DNA from: Mesotoga sp. UBA6090
Lineage (GTDB): Bacteria > Thermotogota > Thermotogae > Petrotogales > Kosmotogaceae
Assembly (NCBI RefSeq): GCF_002435945.1
Contig: NZ_DIXC01000040.1
Span: 1-64,000 of the forward strand
Reading direction: 5' to 3'
DNA length: 64,000 nucleotides
A model generated the notes under the pieces. That model saw nothing but the letters and a program-made list of their open reading frames with translations. It had not been told where the DNA came from and made no database searches. Made by a program: the position numbers and the translations under genes. The stretch's first letter is position 1; each line of letters begins with the position of its first letter. Shown in pieces: positions 54,108 to 64,000 of the stretch.

Positions 54108-55097
54108 TTGAATAGGATCAACATCGTCTATCTTTTTTTGATTGCCTTAACAACCATTGCCATCTCTGCAACTTATCTGAATTTCAAACGTGATTACACT
54201 GCAATAACAGCAAAGCCAGGCCCCATCAGACGGGGTGAGTTTTTCTCAATTTCAGTACCTCATTCGGCTTATGAGAGACCCATACTCTCCCATGTTAGAG
54301 GAGCAACTCTGGAACGGTTCACAAGCGAAAGTAACTCTTCGGTCTATTCTTTTCGTGCAGATGACGAGGATGCCGTAATAGTTATTTCGTTCTCGGGACT
54401 CTTTAGGGCTCGCAAGAGTCTTTCCCTTGAGTTCGAAGAGTTTATCGATAGTGACTCAGACGGCTTTCCTGACAAACTGGTCCTTGATTTGGAAGACGCC
54501 GAAAGTTTTAGAGCATGGTTCGTGAACATCTCAGCCTATCAGGTCATTGAATTCTCAAGCAGATGGAGCTCACAAGAAAGAGATTGCAGTGGGCTGATTA
54601 GATTCGCAGCCAGAGAGGCGCTTAAAAGGCACGACGAACAATGGTTTTTTGATTCGGACATTGATAAAGAGCTTTGGTATGAAAAGACAGGGATAGATTT
54701 TCAGGCAATTCCCGACGTTAAGAAGTATAACTACCCGGATATTCCAATCTTGAAGAACAGAATTTTCATTAGCAATAAAGGAGAATTCACTTATTTTGCA
54801 GATGCCTACAACCTTGTCCGTAGTAGTATGGTATTTAAGGGCAGGGATCTCAGCGTCGCAAGACCTGGAGATATAATCTTTTTTCACCACCCCTCTCCAT
54901 CAACTTTTCACTCGATGATTTACACTGGCGATGGGTTAATCTATCATACCGGACCCCTTTCCGAAACCGATTCAGGTGTTCTTAAGCTCTGGAGAATGGA
55001 AGATTATCTGAGAACAATGCCTTATCAGTGGTTACCGATACACAATAACGAAAACTATCTCGGGGTATACGCTTTCAAGTTTCTACCCCGGCAATAA
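54108..55097 (+). CDS. DUF1175 (YfaT-like) exported protein with NlpC/P60-like catalytic motif
   Basis: 329 residues from TTG 54108 (GAGGGGAGA upstream). N-terminal signal/anchor ([19 protein letters not shown]). A beta-rich region (35-115) precedes an NlpC/P60-like core: Cys160 in [34 protein letters not shown] with His268 in [10 protein letters not shown]. coli yfaT (DUF1175) sits beside yfaS, an alpha-2-macroglobulin gene, and the same pairing appears here with the A2M gene 15 nt downstream. A thiol hydrolase or amidase acting in the periplasm is predicted from motifs; its substrate is unknown. Confidence 0.85.
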   Translation: MNRINIVYLFLIALTTIAISATYLNFKRDYTAITAKPGPIRRGEFFSISVPHSAYERPILSHVRGATLERFTSESNSSVYSFRADDEDAVIVISFSGLFRARKSLSLEFEEFIDSDSDGFPDKLVLDLEDAESFRAWFVNISAYQVIEFSSRWSSQERDCSGLIRFAAREALKRHDEQWFFDSDIDKELWYEKTGIDFQAIPDVKKYNYPDIPILKNRIFISNKGEFTYFADAYNLVRSSMVFKGRDLSVARPGDIIFFHHPSPSTFHSMIYTGDGLIYHTGPLSETDSGVLKLWRMEDYLRTMPYQWLPIHNNENYLGVYAFKFLPRQ

Positions 55098-55112
55098 TGG
55101 AGGGTGAACGCG

Positions 55113-58100
55113 ATGAGAAAGGCTTCATTGATTCTTCTGATTATTCTATTTACTGGATTGACGGCAATTGCCTTTCAGATTCAGCAGTACGGCTATGAGC
55201 TTAGATCATCTTTCTTAGAACTGTATTCTCTGGACGATTTGCCTAGCATATACACAGACGGTAAGGATAACTACATCGATATCAAGATTTATGATCTTGA
55301 TGAGCAGGACCTTACAGGGGCGATTACCACAGGAGATGTCAGGATCTCCGGCGATCCACTGTTTGCTTTCAGACAGACAGTACAGGAGAAACAAAGGATA
55401 TACTTGCCCGAGAAAGCTCTAATGGGCCTCAGGCTTATTGTTGTTTCATCGCAGTCAGGTAGCGCTAAGCTCATGACAAGCTATCGGATGGTTGGTGCAC
55501 AGCTGCTTGCTCATGAAGATGGGGCAATGCTTAGACTCTGGAAGAAAGACGATTCGAACTTTATTGAGAGGTTTGCCCTTTACAGACTTAAAGACGGTGA
55601 GCTGATCGGAAGGACAGAAAATGGAGTGTTTGTCTTTAGTTACCTCCCCACTGTCGATGATGCGATTCTTGTTCAGTCAGCAGAGGGTTCGATTCTCTGG
55701 AGACCCGGAGAGTATGATTACTACTTCTCATCGAAAGATATTTGCTTGACTTTCACTGATCGTCCTGCATATAAAGCAGGAGAAGTAGTGAACTTCAGGT
55801 CATTCATAAGAGAGATTACTCCTGCAGGTTATAAAGTACCTGAAATTGACTCTGTCGAAGTCGAGATAGTTGATCCTTTGAACAGAGGGGTTTTCAGTGA
55901 AGTGTTGGAACCTGACAATCTGGGTTCCGTAAGCGGGACGTTCCGAACTTACTCGGAGATTACGAGAGGTTCGTACAGGATTATTATCCGATGGGAAGGA
56001 AACGAGGACTACTATTACTTCCAGATTGCCGACTACAAGAAACCTACGTTCTTCACCACATCAGAACCTACGATCGGGGCCTTCAGAAAAGGAGAACCCA
56101 TCACAATAAAAGTCTCGTCTCAATACTATTTTGGGGACCCAGTCTCTCTAGGCAGGGTTGATTACACAATATACAAAGGAAAACAGTATGTTGACAATGG
56201 ATCGGCTCGGCTTGACGGTTTGGGAAATACGGTAATCGGATATGTTGAAGAGCTTGAGAGTGGATCATACTACGCAATTGTCACTGTATCAGACGATACC
56301 GGTATGCAATCAAGAAGTATGGTTGAGTTCAAGGTAGTGCAGGGAACTTTCGACTTCGATGTAGATTACAGATTCACTGACATAGAGGCAGTAGTGAAAA
56401 TTGAAACGAAGCTGAATGACGATACGCCAGTTTCAAAGGCGTGCGAAATCAAGGTCTGGTACGAAGAGCCCGTGATTCTTATGGACAAGGGCAAACAGAT
56501 TGAGAAGAAGTTGAAAATCAACATCTTTAGCAAAGAGCTTTCAACCGACAGTGGTGGAAAGGCAGAGGTGCTGATTGATCTAAGAGATGTACCGTCAGAC
56601 ACGGTTGTTTATTTCGAGATAAACGGATCGCCTTCAGGTGAACCGGAAGTGGTGAACAGCTATTCGGTTTACACTAGCGGTTATTATGACTACTACGGAT
56701 CCATACTCATAGACTCCGTCGAATCTGCCGCTCCTGGATCTGAGGCGAAAGTCACATTCTACACGTCATCACCAATGGATTTATGGATTATTGCCGACTT
56801 CTCAGGCGATTTCAAACAGTTTCCGTTCAGCTCAACTGAGGGAAAGAACACCATTGAGGTTGAAATTCCAGAGAACTATGCATACGACAATTTCATGCTC
56901 TTTGTTGTCGGATACAAGAACTATCAGATTGTTCAGTCACAACTGATTGGAGTCCAGACGGTTTCGAGAGACCTGAAAATAAGCTTGCTCACTCAAGATA
57001 GATATGGACCAGGTGATACTGTCAACATGAAAGTCCATGTAAGCGATGCTGAAGGAGATCCCGCCAGTGTGGGGCTTACAGTTGCAGTGGTTTCTCAGGC
57101 GATGCTTTCACTATTTGAAGGTGACTACGATCAGTGGAAAGCGTCCCTGGGCAGTCCATTCAATAGAGGGTTCAATACAATTAGTATCAATGATCTCTAC
57201 TATTCTGCCTACCCTTCTATTGCTAAACTTGGTGACCTGCTGGAATCTCAGCCGCCTGCCGCTGAATCCAAAGTAACTGGCGGTGCCCCTCTTGGAATGG
57301 GCGATCTTGGAAGAAAAGACGAGAGCTTGACTTCAGACGTAAGGGCAAGAAAGCTTTTCAGTGACAGCGCTTTCTGGTCAACTGGAACCTTCACTGACGA
57401 AAATGGAATTGCGGAATTGTCCTTTGTTGTGCCCGAAGATCTTGACACCTGGACAATCAGGGCTCTGGCTGCCGACCTGGGCGGAGACTTCAGCTACGAG
57501 AAATCAAGCTTTGAAACCTGGAAGCCCATGACTGTCAGTAGCTTTCTTCCGGAGTTCCTCATTGCAGGTGACAAGGTGAATCTGGTCTTCTCGGTCAAGA
57601 ACAATCTTGACTCCAGAATGCCCGTGATCACTGGATTCTATCTAGATGGAGAAGTAATAGAGGAGAAGGGGTCAACGATAGATGCTTTTGGAAGTCGATC
57701 TTTCACTTACGAGGTAGAGCTGCGAGATCTGCTGCCTTCGGAGAAAGAGGAGAAGCTGAATGTCAAATTCGTTGTTGAGGGAAGTCGCGGGTCCGACGGA
57801 GTTGAATATGAAATACCTTTGAAACCAAGGTTTACGTATCTTCGGTTTGGAAATCTGGAATTTCTCGAGGGTAATACGACCCTTGAATTTGCTGAAAACT
57901 CCATTGGAACGATCACCATCTCTTCCACAATCGATCCGATTCTTCTTGAGGCAATCAGATACCTGGTTGACTATCCATATGGTTGTGTAGAACAGACAAT
58001 GAGCAGGCTTCTTCCTGCACTGGCTGCTTCAAAGCTTCTTGAAGGCGCAGACGAGTCTTTCGTAAAAAAGGTATCAGTCGTGGTCAGCGAGGGACTCGAG

Positions 58101-59594
58101 AGGCTCTACGGTTTTCAGCATTACGATGGTGGCTGGGGTTGGTGGAAAGATGATCGTTCAACTCCATTCATGACCGCTTATGTGATGCTGGGTCTATATT
58201 TGGCTACGGAGAACGGTTATGACATAAATCGAGATGTGATAACAATGGGATACTCGGCGATGAAAAGCTTGAACAAAGAGGACCCTGATCCCTTCCTGCA
58301 GTATGTAACAGTGCTCTTCAGCAGGAAGCTAAGAGATCCAATAGGCTCTATTGTCGATTACAAAGAGGATGTAGCTTCTATTGTCTTGACCGCACTTTCC
58401 TATGAGACTCTTAATATGAGTGAAAAAGCATCTGCTCTTGTTGAAGAGGCAATGGAATATGTTAATCTCAATGCAGATGATGCGATACTTGGGGAGAATT
58501 TCAGCTATTTCTTCGACGATACTGTGATTCTATCCTTACTCTTGAAGGCATCCGTCGATCTGAAAATGCCTTCTACGACGATTGCAGAAATCTCCAAGAG
58601 ACTGTTGAAAATGGGAAACGGCAGCTACTGGTATAGAACCTCATCAACGGCTATGGCCATTCTTTCTCTTTCTTCTGTGAGCAATGTGCTTTCCGAGGAG
58701 GCCGAAGTGAAAGTGCTTTCGGAGAAAGGAGAAGTGATTTTCGAGGGCGATGTCTCCGATTCGATAACAGTTCCCTTTGCAGGAGAGAACATGTTAGTCG
58801 AGAGTACTGATATGGTGGTTGTCTCGACAAACGGCGAGACAACGGTTGAGATGGAAGTGATCGAAGCCGAAAGCACTGGTCTGGCTATCGAAAGGATTCT
58901 CAGAAGGAAACTCGCCGTGCCGATGGACGATACGCATGTCCTTACCACTCCGCAGATAGATTCGCCTTACGTGGTCTCTTCAATAAAGACGCTCTCTCCA
59001 GATGAAGTTGGTTCTCTTGAGATAAGTGTCTCAAAGAGCATAGAAGGGATGAAACTCGCAATTACTGAAGGGGAATTGAAGCTAGGCGAATACGGACTCG
59101 GGTTGAGGATTTACGAAGGTGATGTTCTCGGTATTAGCGATGGAGAGATAATCATCAGAACATTGGAATACGGCTACTATGATGCAGCGACTGCAGAGAT
59201 TCACTCGATCAAATTGGGAATACCCGAACCTATCTCTGTAGGTGAAACAATAATTTCTGAAGTCCACATAACGATACCCGATGATGTTCCGTATGTGGTT
59301 TTGGAAGACATGTTGCCATCCACCGGCATTTCAGTCGAAGAGAATCTCGAGGCCGACATCCTGGGATACACGAAGTTCTACTACTATGACTACTATTGGT
59401 GGGGTTACACGTTTAAGGATGCAAGGTTCGATCGAATTTCCTTCTTCTTCAGAGATGGTGGAGAGTTTGTGACAAAAAGCAATTGGAGGATACTAACTAA
59501 AGGCGAATTCATTATCCCGGCCGTCCAGGCATGGGCGATGTACGATGGAGATGTTAGAGCCAATACGGAATCGGTAAAACTGATTGTTGAATGA
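55113..59594 (+). CDS. Bacterial alpha-2-macroglobulin with thioester
   Basis: 1,493 residues from ATG 55113 (GGAGGGTG 6 nt upstream). Signal peptide MRKASLILLIILFTGLTAIA without lipobox. Macroglobulin domains: DRPAYKAGEVVNFRSFIRE, FWSTGTFTDENGIAELSFVVPEDLDTWTIRALA; thioester motif Cys958-Val-Glu-Gln961 in YGCVEQTMSRLLP; toroid domain (GGWGWWKDDRSTPFMTAYV). It would trap attacking proteases in the periplasm by covalent capture. The bait segment should lie before the ASDLGG-type region; AESKVTGGAPLGMGDLGRKD (about 720-740) is a candidate. PBP1c, the usual neighbour in Proteobacteria, is absent. The stop overlaps the next start by 4 nt. Confidence 0.93.
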   Translation: MRKASLILLIILFTGLTAIAFQIQQYGYELRSSFLELYSLDDLPSIYTDGKDNYIDIKIYDLDEQDLTGAITTGDVRISGDPLFAFRQTVQEKQRIYLPEKALMGLRLIVVSSQSGSAKLMTSYRMVGAQLLAHEDGAMLRLWKKDDSNFIERFALYRLKDGELIGRTENGVFVFSYLPTVDDAILVQSAEGSILWRPGEYDYYFSSKDICLTFTDRPAYKAGEVVNFRSFIREITPAGYKVPEIDSVEVEIVDPLNRGVFSEVLEPDNLGSVSGTFRTYSEITRGSYRIIIRWEGNEDYYYFQIADYKKPTFFTTSEPTIGAFRKGEPITIKVSSQYYFGDPVSLGRVDYTIYKGKQYVDNGSARLDGLGNTVIGYVEELESGSYYAIVTVSDDTGMQSRSMVEFKVVQGTFDFDVDYRFTDIEAVVKIETKLNDDTPVSKACEIKVWYEEPVILMDKGKQIEKKLKINIFSKELSTDSGGKAEVLIDLRDVPSDTVVYFEINGSPSGEPEVVNSYSVYTSGYYDYYGSILIDSVESAAPGSEAKVTFYTSSPMDLWIIADFSGDFKQFPFSSTEGKNTIEVEIPENYAYDNFMLFVVGYKNYQIVQSQLIGVQTVSRDLKISLLTQDRYGPGDTVNMKVHVSDAEGDPASVGLTVAVVSQAMLSLFEGDYDQWKASLGSPFNRGFNTISINDLYYSAYPSIAKLGDLLESQPPAAESKVTGGAPLGMGDLGRKDESLTSDVRARKLFSDSAFWSTGTFTDENGIAELSFVVPEDLDTWTIRALAADLGGDFSYEKSSFETWKPMTVSSFLPEFLIAGDKVNLVFSVKNNLDSRMPVITGFYLDGEVIEEKGSTIDAFGSRSFTYEVELRDLLPSEKEEKLNVKFVVEGSRGSDGVEYEIPLKPRFTYLRFGNLEFLEGNTTLEFAENSIGTITISSTIDPILLEAIRYLVDYPYGCVEQTMSRLLPALAASKLLEGADESFVKKVSVVVSEGLERLYGFQHYDGGWGWWKDDRSTPFMTAYVMLGLYLATENGYDINRDVITMGYSAMKSLNKEDPDPFLQYVTVLFSRKLRDPIGSIVDYKEDVASIVLTALSYETLNMSEKASALVEEAMEYVNLNADDAILGENFSYFFDDTVILSLLLKASVDLKMPSTTIAEISKRLLKMGNGSYWYRTSSTAMAILSLSSVSNVLSEEAEVKVLSEKGEVIFEGDVSDSITVPFAGENMLVESTDMVVVSTNGETTVEMEVIEAESTGLAIERILRRKLAVPMDDTHVLTTPQIDSPYVVSSIKTLSPDEVGSLEISVSKSIEGMKLAITEGELKLGEYGLGLRIYEGDVLGISDGEIIIRTLEYGYYDAATAEIHSIKLGIPEPISVGETIISEVHITIPDDVPYVVLEDMLPSTGISVEENLEADILGYTKFYYYDYYWWGYTFKDARFDRISFFFRDGGEFVTKSNWRILTKGEFIIPAVQAWAMYDGDVRANTESVKLIVE

Positions 59595-60139
59595 AACTAC
59601 TAGTATTAGCGTCAGTCCTGCTACTTCAAACAACGGCTCTTTGTTTTACCAGCACATATGTGTCATGGGAAATACCCGAGCTTGAAGATTACAGGAGTGC
59701 ACTCGAAGAACTAACTGGAATGCACGTTGGTGGAACGTATCTTCTTCTGATTGCTTCTTCGGCCGGAGAGTTCTCTGAACTCTCCGGCATCGGCTACTGG
59801 TTTGTAGCGGCAGCAGAAGGAAACACAATAATTGTGCAACCGCTAAGCTTGGTTCCCAACCTCTCACAGACACTTGCCCATGAAATGACTCATCTCTTTC
59901 TCAGAAAGTATCAACTGCCCTACTGGTTGGAAGAAGGGATGGTCTGCTGCATCACCGGTGAATGGATTGGCAGAGAAGAAATGCGACTCGATGAAGTGGA
60001 GTTCCTCGATTACACGAAAATGGATTTCATGACGTATCGTTCATACAGTTTCACCTGCTGGATTGAAGTCTCCGGACTTCTTCGCGACCGCTCTTTTGGC
60101 GAACTGATTTTGGAGTATGGAGAAGGAGGTATTGACTAG
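59591..60139 (+). CDS. Exported HExxH zinc metalloprotease (peptidase MA-like)
   Basis: 182 residues, ATG overlapping the A2M stop (ATGA). Signal peptide MKLLVLASVLLLQTTALC. Zinc motif His97-Glu98-x-x-His101 in LAHEMTHLFLRK and the third ligand region LPYWLEEGM (Glu115), the gluzincin/peptidase-MA pattern. It is short for the family. Translational coupling to a protease-trap protein suggests either a maturation enzyme or a protease whose activity is tied to the trap; this is inference. The stop lies within the pepF ribosome-binding region. Confidence 0.82.
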   Translation: MKLLVLASVLLLQTTALCFTSTYVSWEIPELEDYRSALEELTGMHVGGTYLLLIASSAGEFSELSGIGYWFVAAAEGNTIIVQPLSLVPNLSQTLAHEMTHLFLRKYQLPYWLEEGMVCCITGEWIGREEMRLDEVEFLDYTKMDFMTYRSYSFTCWIEVSGLLRDRSFGELILEYGEGGID

Positions 60140-60140
60140 A

Positions 60141-61569
60141 TTGAGTGAAGGACCGTTTATTGAGTGGGACCTAACAAAGCTCTATTCTTCAGCGAATGAT
60201 CCTGCCCTGATTGACGACCTGCGGTACGTGATTTTGAAAAAGGACGAACTGATGAAGGAATACAAGGGAAGAATCGCAGAGGAGAGTATAGAAGCGTGCG
60301 AACTAAGGCTAGTTTTTGAAAGAATCGAAGAGGTTATGAGTAAATTAGCAAAGCCGTCGATGTTCGCATATTTGAGTCACTCAGTAACACCGGCCGTACC
60401 GACAATCCAGAAGCTGATCCGCAAGATCGACGATCTTGAGTCGCAGCTCGAAAGCGACCTCCTCTTTCTGAAACTGGAACTGTCGAAAGTCTCAGGGGAT
60501 TTCTTCTCAAGGTTGTTGAATTCAACTGAGTTAGCAAACTACAGTCATTATCTCGAACTTATTCGAACTCATAGAGTTCATATGCTCAGCGAACCAGAAG
60601 AGAAGATGCTTACTTTGAAAGAACTGACGGGGAAGAAAGCCCTGCTTAATCTCTACGATGAATTCGCCTCGAGCTTCATATATAGATTGAAAATCGGCGA
60701 AGATGAGAAAAACTTTACGGAAAGCGAAGTCGAGGCAATGAGAAGGGACGAAGATCCCGAAGTGAGAAAGAAGGCGTTTGTGAGTCTTTTCAGAAAATCA
60801 GAGGAAAACAGGGTCGTCTTGACCAATGTTTACAACTCTCTCGCAAAGGATTGGGATATTGAAGCAGCCAGCAGAGGTTATTCTTCTCCAATTTCTATGA
60901 GGAATCGAGAGAACGAAACCCCGGATGGGGCAGTACAGTCTCTAGTAGATGCAACTTCGAATGGGTACTCTCTGGTGCAGGATTACTACCGGCTCAAGTC
61001 AAGGATTATGAATAAGGGATCGCTTCTCCATAGCGATATCTATGCACCGATCGGCGATTTCAAAGATCTTTTCAGCTGGCAGGAAGCCAAGAGCATGATC
61101 CTTGAGGTAACCGAAAATTTCGATCCACAATTAGAACGTATAGATGCCGAATTCTTTGAAGGAAACTTCATACATGGATCAGTCATGCCTGGCAAAAGAA
61201 GTGGAGCTTATTGCTCATATGCATCACCGGAAATTCATCCGTACATTCTTGCGAATTTTGGAGGCAAGATGAGCGACGTTCTGACCTTAGCTCACGAGTT
61301 GGGTCATGGTCTCCATGCAGTGCTGTCCTCGAAGTAGACTATGCTGAACTATGAGACCCCTCTCACTATGGCAGAGAGTGCGTCAATCTTCTCAGAAATG
61401 CTGATGTTTTCAAGAGAAGGATGTGGTCTTGCTCGAGAGCGGTGGTTCCGACTCACCGGAAATCCTCTTGAGAAAAGCCGGGATAGACATTTCTAGTTCT
61501 AGTTTCTGGGAGAATGGAATCGACTTCATTAAGGAGAATTTTCTGGATAGACTGAGGGCAACGATTTAG
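60141..61569 (+). pseudogene. Broken M3 oligoendopeptidase F gene
   Basis: The first 399 codons are intact and typical of PepF (FIEWDLTKLYSS, ASRGYSSPISMR, ANFGGKMSDVLTLAHELGHGLHAVLS) with the zinc HExxH at HELGH. The TAG at 61335-61337 replaces a codon in SSK-TMLNYETPLTMAE, after which the frame continues to SEMLMFSREGC. Then more than 100 residues of the family are missing, and a shifted frame resumes at SGGSDSPEILLRKAGIDI to TAG 61569. The truncated product keeps HExxH but lacks the distal zinc ligand and helices, so it should be inactive. Confidence 0.85.
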
Positions 61570-61704
61570 GCCGTAATGCATCATAATTAAATCTACTCAA
61601 GAGAGGTCCGGTTTGAAGGAAAGAAAAGGTGTATAATTCCTGTGTTCATTATTGATAGAGGTTTTCTTTCGCATCTCTTCACAAGGGCTATTTAGGGGGC
61701 AAGA

Positions 61705-63066
61705 ATGGCAAGAGATCTTACTCAGGGGAATATTCTGAAGAATCTTCTCGTGATGTCGGTTCCTACAATGATAGGATTCAGCGCTCAGATGATCTACGAC
61801 ATAGTGGATATCTTCTGGATTGGCCGCATTTCTGGCGAAGCAATTGCCGGGGTGACCATCTTCACCACTCTCTTCTGGATTGTAGATATTCTCAATTCAA
61901 TAATCGGCCAAAGTTCAATATCGTTGATTTCTCAGAGCTACGGAAAGCGAGACCTTGACGGATCCAGCAGGGCAATCGAACAGACCATCACTTTCAAATT
62001 CATTGTGGCCCTTATTTCCGCCTTGCTGGTCGCAGCATTTCTAAAACCCTCACTTGGTTTTTTCACTACCGATCCGAAGGTCGTGACATCTGCGCTGGAC
62101 TACGGTTATATTCGTTTGTTTTTCCTACCGATGATGTTCTCTTCGTACTCTGTGAATACTGCACTTAGGTGTATAGGCGATGCAAAAAGCCCCATGTACA
62201 TAATGATGGTCGCAAGTGTACTAAATATCGTCCTCGATCCAATCATGATGTTTGATAAAGTACCTGGAACAGGGATCCCTGGCTTTGGTCTTGGCGTCTT
62301 CGGCGCTGCGGTCGCAACGGTTATTGCGCAGACGGCATCATTCTTGTTTGGTTTCTACATTCTCTTCTCGGGTAGAGAAGGTGTCAAGCCCAGGTTGTCG
62401 GGGCTATTTCGGCTAGATCGAAACATAGACAAGAAGCTTCTAACAATCGGCCTTCCAACGGGTCTGGAAGGTTTCTTCAGGAATCTCGCAGCAGTTGTGG
62501 TTCTCAAATTCGTCGCATTTTACGGGACCACGGCCGTGGCTGCAGTAGGTGTAACCGGCAGATTGTTTGGATTGGCTTTCATGCCTCTGGTGGGACTGAG
62601 TATGGGGGGATCTGCAATGGTGGGGCAGAACCTCGGAGCAGATAACGTCGGCCGGGCGAGGGCGACCGCGAAAACGGCTGCCCTGATTGGATTCTTTTTT
62701 ATGTTTGTTTTCGCCTTAATCGCTTTCTTTGCCGGTGAGCTTGTGATCAGCATCTTTAACAGCGATCCAGAGATAATAAGCTATGGAGCAAGTTTCCTGA
62801 AGTATGGCTCTCTTGGCATTTCGGTTCTGGCCTATGGTTTCGGCCTTTCGGCTGTTTTTGGAGGATCTGGATACAATTTTCCCTTTGTCGTGGGAAGCGT
62901 TGTTTCAAGGTGGATGATTCAGATCCCGATCTTGATTATTGCCGTAACGGTAATGAAAGCAAGTATAGTATGGGTCTGGCTTTCATATGTTTTTTCAGAC
63001 ATAGCCGAAGCAGCCATAATGATTCTTTATTACCTGAGAGGAAAATGGGAGAAGAGAAGAGTCTAG
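61705..63066 (+). CDS. MATE-family multidrug/Na+ efflux transporter
   Basis: 453 residues, ATG with AGGGGGCAAG. Twelve predicted helices in two homologous halves (VMSVPTMIGFSAQMIYDIVD and ITIGLPTGLEGFFRN-like segment for the second). NIVLDPIMMFDKVPGTGIPG is the common MATE loop, and LSMGGSAMVGQNLGA the second-half signature. Exports cationic compounds with Na+ or H+. A TATAAT at 61632-61637 may be its -10; the -35 is unclear. Confidence 0.93.
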   Translation: MARDLTQGNILKNLLVMSVPTMIGFSAQMIYDIVDIFWIGRISGEAIAGVTIFTTLFWIVDILNSIIGQSSISLISQSYGKRDLDGSSRAIEQTITFKFIVALISALLVAAFLKPSLGFFTTDPKVVTSALDYGYIRLFFLPMMFSSYSVNTALRCIGDAKSPMYIMMVASVLNIVLDPIMMFDKVPGTGIPGFGLGVFGAAVATVIAQTASFLFGFYILFSGREGVKPRLSGLFRLDRNIDKKLLTIGLPTGLEGFFRNLAAVVVLKFVAFYGTTAVAAVGVTGRLFGLAFMPLVGLSMGGSAMVGQNLGADNVGRARATAKTAALIGFFFMFVFALIAFFAGELVISIFNSDPEIISYGASFLKYGSLGISVLAYGFGLSAVFGGSGYNFPFVVGSVVSRWMIQIPILIIAVTVMKASIVWVWLSYVFSDIAEAAIMILYYLRGKWEKRRV

Positions 63067-63175
63067 TAGCTGCTTCTACAGCTCTCATTTACGTCGGTGA
63101 GGAGAAAAGTTAGTTAAGCATTTCACTAACTTCCTTGGAGTGTTCTCATTTTTCCCAAACAAACTTCGGGCGATC

Positions 63176-63184
63176 TGCTATAAT
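63176..63184 (+). promoter_or_regulatory. Extended -10 promoter of dnaX
   Basis: TGC-TATAAT (hexamer 63179-63184) 21 bp before the ATG; no good -35, consistent with an extended -10 element. The leader would be very short. Confidence 0.5.
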
Positions 63185-63205
63185 TCAGATGAACGGGTGA
63201 TTAAG

Positions 63206-64000
63206 ATGTCTGAAGTTTTGTATAGGAAATATAGACCGAGAAATTTCAGTGAATTGATTGGACAGGATCAAGTGAAAGAGATCCTGGGAAAGGCAATAGA
63301 ACACAATACAGTATCCCACGCTTACATATTCTCAGGTTCGAGGGGTACAGGAAAGACCACGACTGCCCGCATTCTTGCCAAGATGCTCAACTGCCTCTCG
63401 GAGGAGTCCGTCAAACCGTGCGGTGACTGTGACTCATGCAGGGCAATTGATTCCTCTTCCCATATGGATGTCGTTGAACTGGACGCAGCTTCTTACAGAG
63501 GGATAGACGAGATCAGGAAGATACGGGATGCCGTATCTTACAGGCCAGTTATGGGCAGGTTCAAAGTCTACATTATAGATGAATTTCACATGCTGACCAG
63601 AGAAGCCTTCAATGCACTTTTAAAGACTCTTGAAGAACCTCCCGATAGAGTTGTCTTCGTTCTTGCCACCACCAATCTTGAGAAGGTTCCAGAGACTGTG
63701 CTTTCTCGGTGCCAGATCTTCAACTTCAAGCCTCTTGACGAAAAGGAAATTATGACTTACCTTGGAAAAATCGCCAAGGCAGAGGGGCTAGAATTCGATG
63801 ATAGAGCGCTTCGATACATATCGAAGGCGGCTCACGGAGGTATGAGAGACGCAGTGAATCTCATGGAGAGAGTTATCACTTTTGCAGACGATGTGAGCGA
63901 AGCGTCTGTGAGAACTACTCTAGGCATTCTTCCTGAAGAGGTCGTGAAGGAGTTTATTTCTGCCTTTTCATCTGGAGATCCGTCACAGATATTGAAGATG
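63206..64000 (+). CDS. dnaX: DNA polymerase III tau/gamma subunit, N-terminal part
   Basis: 265 codons to the window edge, no stop reached. MSEVLYRKYRPRNFSELIGQ start, Walker A FSGSRGTGKTTTARILA, zinc-module cysteines CGDCDSC plus an earlier Cys, Walker B VYIIDEFHML (usually DEVHML) and sensor LATTNLEKVPETVLSRC. Clamp-loader motor subunit of the replicative polymerase. GGGTGA before ATG 63206 is a modest ribosome binding site. Confidence 0.97.
   Translation, partial: MSEVLYRKYRPRNFSELIGQDQVKEILGKAIEHNTVSHAYIFSGSRGTGKTTTARILAKMLNCLSEESVKPCGDCDSCRAIDSSSHMDVVELDAASYRGIDEIRKIRDAVSYRPVMGRFKVYIIDEFHMLTREAFNALLKTLEEPPDRVVFVLATTNLEKVPETVLSRCQIFNFKPLDEKEIMTYLGKIAKAEGLEFDDRALRYISKAAHGGMRDAVNLMERVITFADDVSEASVRTTLGILPEEVVKEFISAFSSGDPSQILKM

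Overview
The window looks like a chromosomal segment of a mesophilic member of the Thermotogota, most likely Mesotoga or a close relative in the Kosmotogaceae. This is inferred from gene content, moderate GC, very strong AAGGAGG-type ribosome binding sites, frequent TTG/GTG starts, many sugar/peptide ABC transporters and a serine-biosynthesis pair arranged as I recall it in Thermotoga. No database search was possible. I saw no rRNA, tRNA or CRISPR array.

Layout. 0-9.9 kb: end of a LivJ-type binding protein, a small exported beta-rich protein, a radical SAM protein, ridA-thrS, and an operon of adenine deaminase, a lone molybdopterin xanthine-dehydrogenase subunit and a PLP enzyme. 10-13.2 kb: a UgpB/A/E-like sugar transporter without an ATPase gene. 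13.3-20.8 kb: an LtaS-like membrane sulfatase-fold enzyme, a GAF-GGDEF diguanylate cyclase, a flavodoxin, two GNAT proteins and a LuxR-HTH/DUF2087 regulator. 21-25.4 kb: the PhoU-like partner and phosphate permease Pit in a tail-to-tail arrangement, a metallophosphoesterase, and a glycosyltransferase/PlsY-like pair. 25.7-33.2 kb: an S41-type peptidase-like protein, isoaspartyl dipeptidase, a flavodoxin, an alpha/beta hydrolase and a P-type ATPase. 33.4-38.3 kb: an island of decayed genes and a complete IS1634-family insertion. 39.2-45.1 kb: a LacI-controlled beta-galactoside operon (lacI, binding protein, two permeases, GH42). 45.4-48.6 kb: a decayed cytochrome-b5-like repeat gene, a three-repeat exported protein and an NHL propeller. 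49-52.8 kb: aminotransferase-serA-ferredoxin, then dnaA. 53-61.6 kb: a DUF1175 / alpha-2-macroglobulin / HExxH-protease cluster followed by a broken pepF. 61.7-64 kb: a MATE transporter and the start of dnaX.

Two things stand out. First, the density of broken genes is high. I can read decayed mntP, an RdgB-like NTPase, a DUF937 protein (one frame, two in-frame TGA), a Pr6Pr membrane protein (split by the IS, with a 7-bp target duplication whose removal restores the frame), a cytochrome-b5-like array, an FMN-binding protein and pepF. Second, the alpha-2-macroglobulin cluster (54.1-60.1 kb) joins a thioester protease-trap protein to an NlpC/P60-like DUF1175 protein upstream and a gluzincin-like metalloprotease translationally coupled downstream. 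No PBP1c gene lies nearby. It is the best candidate here for a poorly described system.

Two independent sugar operons share a design in which a strong stem-loop sits between the binding-protein gene and the first permease gene. This is consistent with making much more binding protein than permease.
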